Shown here in pieces: positions 44,605 through 54,108 of a DNA stretch of 64,000 nucleotides. Each line of letters opens with the position of its first letter. Position 1 is the stretch's first letter. A program made the translations under genes and the position numbers. The stretch comes from Phaseolus vulgaris (Eukaryota; Streptophyta; Magnoliopsida; Fabales; Fabaceae): NCBI RefSeq assembly GCF_000499845.2, contig NC_023749.2:22711621-22775620 (forward strand). The letters run 5' to 3'. The notes below the pieces were generated by a model. That model made no database searches. It was given only the letters and a program-made list of their open reading frames with translations, and had not been told where the DNA came from.

Positions 44605-44960
44605 ACCGCCACCCTCGACCATCACTTTATGCCTTTACACTTGTTTTAACCTTCTTTGATAAACTTGTAATTCTTTGAATTGTCTGCACTTTCGTTACAA
44701 CTTTGGGTTTTTGCATGATTACTTTCGTGCCATTGCGATATAGAATTCCGCCTGTGTGATTTTGTACCGTCCCGTACCCGGGCGTTGACTAGGTCCAGGT
44801 CAAAGTCAACACCAGGGGTCAAAGTCAACACAAGGCGTTGCCTAGGTGAAGAGACGCTAAGTGCCAGCGTCGTCAAGGCAAGGCGTCGCCTGGGTGAAGG
44901 CGTCGCCCAACCAGGGCGTCGCCAGATCAAACATTACTAAAACAAGGCAATCACAGTGTG

Positions 44961-45001
44961 GTTCCCCGATACCCATGGGTAGGAAAGACCATGGAGGGAG
45001 C
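44961..45001 (+). other. Covarying hairpin, element II 5' LTR
   Basis: The inner stem is CCATGG/CCATGG, the loop GTAGGAAAGA, and the outer stem GTTCCC/GGGAGC with one U-G pair. Confidence 0.6.
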
Positions 45002-45595
45002 GACGCCGTGGGAAGGCCTCAGGTCCGGATAACCCGGGGCAGTGATAAAGAGAAGGAAAATGTGGCTTCAAGGCCATAGTGATAGCACCAGTGTAGGGCA
45101 GCCTGACTCGTGAAGTACCCCTGCCGCCCCAGAGACGCCTTTGGGACAGATACTACTCAAGAGGAAGGTCACGCCCAGGGTAGTCGGGTGCAGGGTACGA
45201 GAGGAAGGCAGATACGCTCTCAGAGTAAGTGACTAGATGATTGGGGGCATGAGTTGGCACTCAAAAAGTCACCCCTTGCGCAGTAGCACTCCCAGGCAGG
45301 AGGACTCACACGTAGAAACGTCCCCAGCTGGGCAGAAACGCCCCCAGATGGGGTCATGGCGTCGTGAGGCCCTCCACGTGTACGACAGCCAGGTCAGAAT
45401 AGAAACACCATTTAGTCAGGTACCAGGTAATTAAAGTCATTTAGCACAGTTTCTGTTTTAAGCGTTTAAAGTACTATAATGGCTCTCAAGCGTTTCAACG
45501 TCTTAAATGCGCTACGTTTTCTAATTAGACGCCTTAATTGAGCGCGTTATGTTTGTGATTAAAAGCGCTTTAAGGCGCTTTAAATGCTTGGGTAG

Positions 45596-45603
45596 TTTAA
45601 ATA
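45596..45603 (+). promoter_or_regulatory. TATA-like box, family-1 LTR
   Basis: TTTAAATA follows two GCGCTTTAA repeats. The same arrangement occurs in the LTR ending at 63541 and, inverted, in those at 26476 and 38863. It is the best promoter candidate in this LTR. Confidence 0.45.
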
Positions 45604-45968
45604 GCGCTGAGAATGTTGGAAACAGGGTTCGAAATTTTGGTAAATTTTCCAGAGACACTCTAATTGCTTGCTCGAGCCTTGAGGTTACGCACAAGGGACT
45701 AGGGAAAGATTGTTTGCCAGAACGAGAATATACACACAATACACAGTTCTTTTTACCACCTTCGGAGTGCCATACGCGGTGCTCAGATACGGTGGTGCAC
45801 AGTTTTGGTGTTTCTTGCTGGCTGACTTGAGCGTCGGAGTGCAAACGGCCGCTAGAGCGCCCTTTTGTCCTCTTTTTGCAGGAATCCACAGGTAACCAGT
45901 GGGAAGGAGTCCCTAGCTGACAGTTGAGGTCGCGCACGAAGACGTCCCAGTCAACCGGACGGAACATT

Positions 45969-45986
45969 TGGCGCCCACCGTGGGGC
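45969..45986 (+). other. Primer binding site, element II
   Basis: TGGCGCCCACCGTGGGGC, 2 nt after the LTR end. It is identical to the element I site. Confidence 0.85.
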
Positions 45987-46065
45987 CGATATAAAACATC
46001 AGTCCCATCACAAGTTCGAGAAAATCTACAAAGTTACAGTAACGTTGGAGGAGGTTGGAGTGACA

Positions 46066-47550
46066 ATGGCCCCCACCAGATGAAGTACAGCACGCGCAGC
46101 CCCAGCAGAACTATCCATGCAACAGGTCCTGGAGATAATGAGGGGGCTGCAGCAGGATATGGCGGAGTCGAAGCTGGAACAGGAACGCATGCAGGCAGAT
46201 CTCGAAGCCTCGCATGAGAGGAATGAGGAGCTCCACCGCGTGAATGAGGAGTTGCGCCGGGGCCTGAGAAATGATCGGGGGCGACATGGACATGACGAGA
46301 TGGAGAACCATTCCCCACCAAGGAAGTTTTCCACTCCCTTCTCGCAGGAGATTCTAGATGCAGTGATCCCGAACACGTTCGCAGGGCCCAAGGTGATCTT
46401 CACCGGGATGGAGGACCCAGAGACGCACCTTGCTGCATTTCACACACAGATGGTCCTGGTAGGCGGTTATGACGCTGCCAAGTGCAAGCTCTTTATGAGC
46501 ACCCTGACTGGGATGGCTATGGACTGGTTCATCAGCCTCCCGGATGGTCATATCACATCTTTCCGCCAATTGTCACGATTGTTCAGGGAACAATATTTAG
46601 CAAACAAGGCCCCGCCGCCGGTCTCCTACGATTTGTTTGATGTGAAGCAATATCAAGGGGAGACCCTGAAGGAATACATCAATCGCTTTGGGGCCCAGGT
46701 CGTGAAGGTTGGTACGACAGAGGAGCCTATGATCGTGTACGCGTTCGTGAAAGGCATATGCCCCGGTCCTTTTGGAGAATCCATCATTCGCAACCGCCCT
46801 AGGACTTTCGCTGAGCTACGACGTCGGGCGGTAGAACATATTGCTTCTGAAGGGGAGGTGTGCGTGAAGCGCACCAGCGTTGTACCCTCACGCCCGAGGG
46901 GACCGGCGCGAGCTCAACCCGCCAGGGTCAATGAGACCACGACGGGAAGAAAGAAACTAGAGGCGAGACGCCCCTACGAGGCCAGAAAGCCCCAGCCCCG
47001 GGGTCCAGCGGGAGGCGATCGCCCGGCTAGAGAAAGAGCGAGACCGGCAAGGTACAACTTTGTGGTGGAGCTAAAAGACCTGATCGCCGTGCCTAATACA
47101 GCTGAGAGGCTGAGGCGACCGGCGAAAACTGACAAGGTGTTAGGGCCTCGCAAAGACTCTTGGTGCGAGTTCCATGAGGCTTTCGGGCACCACATTGATA
47201 ATTGCCTGTCGTTGGGTTACCAGCTAGATGAGCTGGTGAGAACTGGGTTTTTTAAGGATTATGTCGCGGAACCCACAACGACCGCCACCTTGCCACCGCC
47301 GGCGGAAGAACCAGCACACGAGACGCCGGTTCTCGGCGAGGTTCATACCATAGCTGGAGGTTTTTCCGGCAGGGGACCCACCGCCTCCCAGCGAAAGAAA
47401 TACGCGAGGGGGGTCAACTCGATTGAAGAAAGGATCTTGGGTGAGCCGTGGGAGTCGGACCTCGTATTCACAAGAGGGGATCACCGAGATGTGGTACCCC
47501 ACGACAACGACCCCGTCGTCATCTCAGTTGTCACAGCCGGAAGAAAGGTG
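46066..47550 (+). pseudogene. gag: gag of element II
   Basis: The start ATG is at 46066 (MAPTR), but codon 6 is TGA where element I has CGA. Translation could otherwise begin at the in-frame ATG at 46117. The coiled coil, Gag domain (GMEDPETHLAAFHTQM, MDWFISLPDGHI, GETLKEYINRFG), Arg/Pro-rich linker and knuckle CEFHEAFGHHIDNC (near 47165) are all present. The frame runs on into the protease without a shift, showing that Gag and Pol are one polyprotein in this family. Confidence 0.85.
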
Positions 47551-50500
47551 CACATAGTGCTTGTCGACTAGGGAAGTTCGGCAGACGTCATGTTCTTGTC
47601 GACATTTAATAAGTTACGGTTGTCCCCCGACCTGTTGAGGCCCTACATGGGGTGCCTGTATGGGTTTGCGGATAACCAGGTGGAAATCCGAGGTTACCTG
47701 GAGTTGAGGACTACGTTCACGGGTGGAGAGGCCTCGCGTACCGAAAGCATACGGTACCTGGTCGTGAACGCCAACTTCGCCTACAATATTTTGCTGCGCA
47801 GGCCGGCGTTAAACCGTTTGAACGCGGTGTCCTCCACACGCCACATGAAGATGAAGCTGTCGGACCTCAGTGGCAAGGTGATAGTCATCAAGTCAGACCA
47901 GGAGGAGGCAAGGAAATGCTATGAGAACAGCCTGAAAACGAAGAGAGGCGTGTTCATGGTATATGAACGTCCACCGAGCGCGGACACGACGATGATTGAG
48001 GCGACGCCCGCTGGGTCGACGCCTAATGAGGGCATACCGGCGAGGGCGACGCCCGAAGCAGATACACCCATGGAGGAAGGCCCTGACGACGCGACGCCCG
48101 TGAAAGAGGCGGCGCCCGTCGAGGATGATAGCAGGGAACAGCCAGCGGCTAACGCCGTAAAGAAAGAGATTGGCGGCAAGACATTCAAGTTAGGAAGTCC
48201 GCCGAGCCCAGAAGAACAGGAAGGGGTGGCAGGAGTGATTTCGCGCCACCTAGATGCCTTCGCATGGTCCGCCTCGGATATTCCCGGCATCGACCCCGAT
48301 TTCCTGTGTCACCACCTCAGCATGGACGCCACGGTCCGCCCCGTGCGCCAATGAAGGAGAAAGTTCAATGAGGAGCGACAGCAGGTGGTGAAGGACGAAA
48401 CGCAAAAGCTGTTGAGGGCTGGCCACATCAGGGAGATCCAATACCCTGAGTGGCTTGTTAATGTCGTCTTGGTGAAAAAGGCGAATGGAAAGTGGAGGAT
48501 GTGTGTGGACTTCACAGACTTGAATAAGGCGTGCCCAAAGGACTCGTACCCGTTGCCCAGCATCGACGCCTTGGTAGACAGTGCGTCCGGCAGCAAGGTG
48601 CTGAGTTTCCTGGATGCCTTCTCAGGGTACAACCAGATCAAGATGCACCCAAGAGATGAGAACAAAACTGCATTCATGACTGAGACCTGCAGTTACTGTT
48701 ATAAGGTGATGCCTTTTGGGCTGAAAAACGCGGGCGCCACGTACCAGAGGTTAATGGACAAGGTCCTGGCGCCCATCCTCGGGAGGAATGTGTACGCCTA
48801 TGTAGACGACATGGTGGTGGCGTCGCAGGATAGGGCGCAGCACATGGCGGATCTGGAGGAGTTGTTCGTCACGATATCCAAGTACCGCCTCAAGTTAAAC
48901 CCTGAGAAGTGTGTTTTCGGGGTAGAGGCCGGTAAGTTCTTGGGTTTTATGCTCACAAAGAGGGGGATAGAGGCGAACCCCGACAAATGCGCAGCGATTA
49001 TCGCCATGCGAAGCCCGACGTCGGTAAAGGAAGTACAACAGATGACAGGGCGGATGGCGACGCTTTCAAGGTTTGTTTCCGCCGGGGGAGAGAAGGGGCA
49101 TCCATATTTCCAGTGCCTCAAGAGAAACAGTCGCTTTGCATGGACTGACGAATGCGAAGCGGCTTTCATTAAGTTAAAGGAGTACCTGGCGACGCCACCG
49201 GTCCTCTGCAAACCGGTAACAGGCGTGCCCCTCCGGTTATATTTTACTGTAACGGAGCGGGCTATCAGTTCTGTGTTAGTCCAGGAGCAGGACCAGAGTC
49301 TAAAGCCCATCTATTTTGTAAGCAAGGCATTACAAGGAGCTGAGACGAGATACCAAGCGCTGGAGAAGGCAGCGCTAGCGGTAGTGTTTTCTGCCAGGAG
49401 GCTCCGTCATTACTTCCACAGCTTCACGGTGGTGGTGATGACAAACCTCCCTATACAGAAGGTTCTGCAGAAGCCTGACGTGGCGGGAAGAATGGTGCGC
49501 TGGGCGGTGGAACTGTCAGAATTCGACATCCAGTATGAGCCTAGAGGATCCATCAAAGGGCAGGTATACGCAGATTTTATAGCGGAACTTTCGCCCGGAG
49601 GTGAGCAAGAGGTGGAAGTGGGCTCGCAGTGGCTGCTCTCGGTTGATGGCTCTTCCAACCAACAAGGGAGCGGTGCGAGAATAGTCTTGGAGGGACCCAA
49701 CGGCATACTGATTGAGCAAGCTCTGCGTTTCGCCTTTAAGGCAAGTAACAATCAGGCGGAGTATGAAGCCCTAATAGCAGGAATGCTCCTGGCCAAGGAG
49801 ATGGGCGCGCAGAACCTCCTAGTGAAAAACGACTCCCAGCTGATTACGGGGCAGGTGTCGGGTGAGTTCCAGGCGAAGGACCCACAGATGGCGGCATATC
49901 TGAAATACGTCCAGTTGTTGAAGGGAGCATTCAACGCTCTTGAGCTGATACATGTCCCAAGGGAGCAAAATGCCAGAGCTGACCTGCTTGCAAAGCTGGC
50001 CAGCTCAGGCAAGGGGGGTAGACAGAGGACAGTGATCCAAGAGACTCTCAAAGCTCCGCGTAGATTCGTGGAAGACAACAGGGTGGATGTCCTCCAGATT
50101 TATACAACAAGGGGAAGGCCGAGGAGTCATCGCTCTTTGACCCAAGATACGCAGAGGGTGCCCCGCATCAGCATGTACGCGGATGTGCCCGAGGGAGAGC
50201 AAATGCAGGTATGTGTTTTAACCGAGGGAGACACCTGGATGACGCCCTACAAGCGATACCTGGCGGATGGGGCTCTCCCAGTGGAGCCTGAAGAGGGTAA
50301 GAAGGTCAAAAGAAATGCCGCAAGATATACTTTGGTGGATGGGGTGTTGTTCAGGCACGGTTTCACTCACCCTATCCTAACGTGTGTAAGTGGCAACGAG
50401 TGCACCAGGATAATGGCGGAGCTACACGAAGGCATCTGCGGGAGCCACGTAGGGGGAAGGTCCCTAGCCTCCAAGGTAATACGCGCAGGCTTCTTCTGGC

Positions 50501-51462
50501 CAACAGTAAAAGAGGACTGCGCGCGACACGCTCAGCGTTGCAGGCAATGCCAAAAGCACGCCGACTGGCACAAGGCGCCGCCAGAAGAATTGCGATCCAT
50601 ATACAGCCCGTGGCCTTTCCATACATGGGGAATCGACATCCTGGGCCCGTTCCCATTAGCAATCAGGCAGATGAAGTATTTGATCGTCGCCATCGAATAC
50701 TTCACCAAGTAGATAGAGGCAGAGCCCGTAGCACAGATCACTGCGCACAAGGTACAGCATTTTGTGTGGAAGAACATTGTGTGCCGCTTTGGCGTACCTA
50801 GGCGCTTGATATCCGATAACGGGACCCAGTTTGCCAGTCAGCAGTTGAGAAATCTGTGAGCTGAGATAGGAATCAAACAAGTGTTCGCATCAGTTGAACA
50901 CCCCCAGACCAACGGACAAGTGGAGTCAGCAAACAGAGTTATGCTGAGGGGGTTAAAGAGAAGGTCAGAGAAAGCCAAAGGGGCGTTGGCGGAAGAGGTA
51001 CCAAGGATCGTATGGGCATACCACACCACGCCCCAATCCTCTACCATGCAGACGCCTTTCAGTTTGGTGTACGGGTCGGACGCGATGATTCCGGTAGAAA
51101 TACATGAAAGCTCACCACGTTTCCAAAACTTTGTGGTGGAGGAATCCAATGAAGAAAGGCGGGTAAACCTGGATCTACTAGACGAGGCCAGGGAAGAAGC
51201 CAGAATAAAAGCTGAAGCGATGAAGAGAAGAGTAGAGCGGCAATACAGCTCTAAGGTAAAGCCGCGGCAGTTTCAGATTGGTGACCTAGTTATGAGGAAG
51301 GCTCATCCATACGAGCTGGAGAATAAGCTGTCTCCTAAGTGGACCAGACCCTTCAGAATTACCGAGGCTAAGGGCAACGAGTGGTATAACCTAGAGACCT
51401 TGGAGGGGGGTCCCATCCCACGCAGCTGGAATGCAGCCAACTTAAAACTTTATTTTAGTTGA
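47551..51462 (+). pseudogene. pol: pol of element II (in-frame stops only)
   Basis: Protease, RT, RNase H, archaeal-type RNase H and integrase are all in frame with gag and collinear with element I. YVDD is at 48799-48810. Four in-frame stops break it: TAG at 47569 in the protease motif (LVD-stop-GSSADVMF), TGA at 48352, TAG at 50710 and TGA at 50857, both of the last two in integrase. In element I these positions read CAG, CGA, TGG and TGC-type codons. There is no frameshift. The protease-RT linker (about 47999-48125) repeats GCGACGCC and codes ATP/ARATPE-like residues. The frame ends with AANLKLYFS. Confidence 0.9.
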
Positions 51463-51909
51463 CTTATGTAAGCAGCCATGTAACAATTTAGTTGAAGGGG
51501 ACACTCTTTTTCCCTCTCGGGGGTTTTTTAATGAGGTCACCCAAATAAAAGAAAAAACCAGTTTGAGAAAAGTGCCTTGGTTTTCAGCCTTTATCTTTCT
51601 CCGTTTGAAGTAATGTGAGGCGTCGCCAAGAAAGAAGGCGTCGCCAAGGTGAAGGCGTCGCCAAGGGAGAAGGCGTCGCCTAGGTGAAGGCGTCGCCCGG
51701 AGAGAAGGTGTCGCCTGAATGCAGGCGCCGTTGAGGAACATGACGAAGGAAAAGCGCACAATATGCAAAACGTATGCAAAGTAAAGCGGCGTTGCAAAAA
51801 TCAAGTATGGTATAGAAAAGTTGATGTTACAAGCAATGTTCGATACAAATGGGCGTAAGGCGGTTAGGGCAAATATTACAACTCATGCAATACACAAATG
51901 AGCCACTTC
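51463..51909. other. Convergent spacer between pol and gene b with minisatellite (element II)
   Basis: This is the 3' UTR of pol (+) and gene b (-), homologous to 32964-33362. It holds the minisatellite at 51619-51715 and nothing else recognisable. Confidence 0.65.
51619..51715. repeat. 17-18 bp minisatellite, six units
   Basis: GGCGTCGCC cores start at 51619, 51637, 51654, 51672 and 51689, with GGTGTCGCC at 51707. Spacings are 18, 17, 18, 17 and 18. Spacers vary around AAGGTGAA. It is the reverse-complement counterpart of the array at 27521. Confidence 0.88.
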
Positions 51910-52875
51910 TCAGTGGCCATCGGAGTCAGCACTGGAGGAAGACGAAGCCCTGATCCCAGTCCGCAGAGCTCGGGTGAGTCGTGTCCTCCTCTCTTGGTTT
52001 ATTTTCGAACCTGCACCAAGGGAGGTAAATGTGTCAGAGACACCATGAAGCAAGACATGCACAGTTAGAAAGCGATAAAGGCGGAAGTCTCTAGGGCAGT
52101 GACTCATACCTATATACTTTTCGAGAGTTCCAGCGCTGAACTCCAAGCTGATCAAAGTAGCGGAGTCAAAACTTCCCGCTTCAGCAAGAATCCGGCAAGC
52201 TATTTGATCACTTGGAGCCAGCTTCTTGAAGGGTTCGGTTTTGAGGGCCCTCGCCTCTCTCACCCAATACAGTGGAAAACCATCCAGGGCATCGGGAACA
52301 AGGTCAGTGCAGCAGATCTTGAAGAACCGGCCTTTCCACCTGGTGAACGTGTTTTGGAAGGGTGTTAGGAGAACTCTCCCGGGAACGTTACTGAGAGTTA
52401 CCCAGAGGTTGTGCCTCTGCCTCTTCACCTCAAAGAAGTGAAGAAAGAGGTCAACCGAGGGCGCACAACCCAGAAACCCGAAGAGGATGTCAAAGGCTTT
52501 GACAAAGGCCCAGCTGTTGGGGTATAACTGGGCCGGAGCGGCATTGATATCCGTCAGCAGTTCCTTCTCGAACCGGGAGAAGGGCAGACGCACGCCGATG
52601 GTCTTCAAAACCACCTGGTAAAAGTAGAAGAAGGGGACCCTTTCGTTGGCTCGTTCGTCTCCACATACTGGCTCCCCTAGAGTGCAAGGGAGCACAGCAA
52701 TGTCGTCGTCATGCCTCATCGCGAAGGCCCAGTGATCATAGGAACATGAATCCCCTTTGTGTTCCCTTATGGCCCTGGTGGCGAGTAAGCATGAACATTC
52801 GTCAAGAAGCTCACTCGAAGCCCAAGGGTACAGGTCCTTGGGACTAACCCTGGGGGAGGTAGCATGAGAGGACAT
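51910..52875 (-). CDS. Antisense gene b, element II (intact, two exons)
   Basis: Exons 52875-52110 (766 nt) and 52010-51910 (101 nt) have the same lengths as in element I, giving 288 residues. It has the same domain: YPNSWAFVKAFDILFGFLG, SVDLFLHFFEVK, RWKGRFFKICC, LDGFPLYWVRE. The last exon is basic, then serine-rich (RTRLTRALRTG...SSSSADSDGH). The 99-nt intron is a multiple of three and contains no in-frame stop here, so an unspliced message would encode 321 residues. The gene is opposite to pol. The function is unknown. Confidence 0.85.
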   Translation of the reverse strand: MSSHATSPRVSPKDLYPWASSELLDECSCLLATRAIREHKGDSCSYDHWAFAMRHDDDIAVLPCTLGEPVCGDERANERVPFFYFYQVVLKTIGVRLPFSRFEKELLTDINAAPAQLYPNSWAFVKAFDILFGFLGCAPSVDLFLHFFEVKRQRHNLWVTLSNVPGRVLLTPFQNTFTRWKGRFFKICCTDLVPDALDGFPLYWVREARALKTEPFKKLAPSDQIACRILAEAGSFDSATLISLEFSAGTLEKYIGMSHCPRDFRLYRFLTVHVLLHGVSDTFTSLGAGSKINQERRTRLTRALRTGIRASSSSSADSDGH

Positions 52876-53528
52876 TCTTTAACAAGATCCGGGATTGTCA
52901 AAGGCGCATGGCCCGCCGGTAACGCAAGAGTCGAGCGATGGGAGCGAACGCTGGAAAAACCCTTCGTGAGAAGAGAAAGGGTGCAAGAAGAGAAAGTGTA
53001 AGTAGATTACGAAGAGTGCAGAAATGATGAGAACAGTTTCAGAGTTTGAAGAGTTAAATAAAGCGATTAGAGCGCCAAACGACGCGAATGGATGCACCGC
53101 ACGATCGAGCCACGTGGTAGCAGATGGAAGGGTGGCCCTGGCATCCCTGGTTAAACTCAGAACACGTCGTATCGACAGAATGCCCAGTGGTACGATGCGC
53201 CGTCGAAAGTGGGTCAGGGGCGCAGTAGGAGTCAGGATCAATTCGAATGACTGAACGTCCCATCAGCCATACAAAGAGCGCCACGTGGATCAAGTCGAAT
53301 GACTGAACGTCCCATCAGCCATACAAGAAGCGCCACGTGGATGGCACGGGAGAACCTTGGGCTCTTCGCTGTCCCCAGGCGTCGACCAAGGCCAAGGTCA
53401 AAGTAAATGTCAAGGTAAAGACGACGCCCAAGGCGACGCCAGCGTGAGACGCCCGAGGGATCGCCTGGAAGGACATAAAGGGTGACGCCAGCATAAGACG
53501 TCGCCAACCAAAATATCAGCGAGGTTGC

Positions 53529-53567
53529 CTCCCCGATACCCACAGGTAGGAAAGACTGTGGAGGGAG
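53529..53567 (+). other. Covarying hairpin II-1
   Basis: The inner stem is CCACAG/CTGTGG (perfect), the loop GTAGGAAAGA, the outer stem CTCCC/GGGAG and the internal loop CGATAC opposite A. Confidence 0.65.
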
Positions 53568-53604
53568 ACGAGACCGCCAAAACGCCAGCGAATCACTGAC
53601 AGGG

Positions 53605-53647
53605 CGTTCCCCGATACCTATGGGAAGGAAAGACCATGGAAGGAACG
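53605..53647 (+). other. Covarying hairpin II-2
   Basis: The inner stem is CTATGG/CCATGG (one U-G), the loop GAAGGAAAGA, and the outer stem CGTTCCC/AGGAACG with one C-A mismatch. Confidence 0.6.
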
Positions 53648-54108
53648 ACCCCCCCCCCTCAGATCACTCGACGTTTTATACACGCGGGGACGATACGGCG
53701 CTGCTATGGCAGGCCTCTCCTTGGACGTGGGCGTCGAGCGTTAAGGGTCAAGGAAAGGACCGTTTGGGTGGTAGAGAAACCCCGTGGACGATACGGCTCC
53801 ACTAGGTGAGCCACTCCATGGGCGTGGGCACTGGCGCGTGACCTTTCCCGAGCATACAAGGCCGCACAACGAAGTAAAAGAAGCGGGTATAGTACAAGCA
53901 AAACAACAGAAGCACGCGAAGGCAAAGAGTGAGAATAAAATCACACAGGTAGAATTCAATGTCGCGAGGACACGAAAGTAATCATAACACAATCCCAGAG
54001 TTGTAGCAAGAGTGCAGATGATTCAAAGAATTACAAATTTATCAGAGAAGGTTAAAACAAGTATAAAGGAATGGGCTGATGATCGAGGGTGGCGGCTCAA
54101 TCGTCTAT

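Larger units (their letters stand above)
41445..44762 (-). mobile_element. 3' part of Tat-like element IV
   Basis: It consists of a truncated minus-strand family-1 LTR (41445-42038), the antisense gene a (42319-44604, + strand) and its 3' UTR to 44762, where element II begins. The U3 half of the LTR, the polypurine tract and the gene a promoter were lost in one deletion at about 42038. Gag-pol and gene b are absent from the window. Confidence 0.8.
44763..45966 (+). repeat. 5' LTR of element II (family 1)
   Basis: The LTR is 1204 bp, TGTACCGTCC...GGACGGAACA. It contains GTCAAAGTCAACAC repeats, GGCGTCGCC cores, one hairpin (44961-45001), GCGCTTTAAGGCGCTTTAA and a TTTAAATA box (45596-45603). 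It is inserted in the 3' UTR of element IV's gene a; the 5 nt outside are GATTT. Confidence 0.92.
52876..54108 (-). promoter_or_regulatory. Spacer between antisense genes, U3-like, with two hairpins (element II)
   Basis: On the minus strand it is the 3' UTR of gene a followed by the upstream region of gene b. It includes a U3-like block (53380-53660: GTCAAAGT motifs, GGCGTCGCC-type cores, two hairpins). Two copies of CATCAGCCATACAAnnAGCGCCACGTGG occur at about 53260 and 53316, about 400 bp upstream of the gene b start. Confidence 0.55.
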
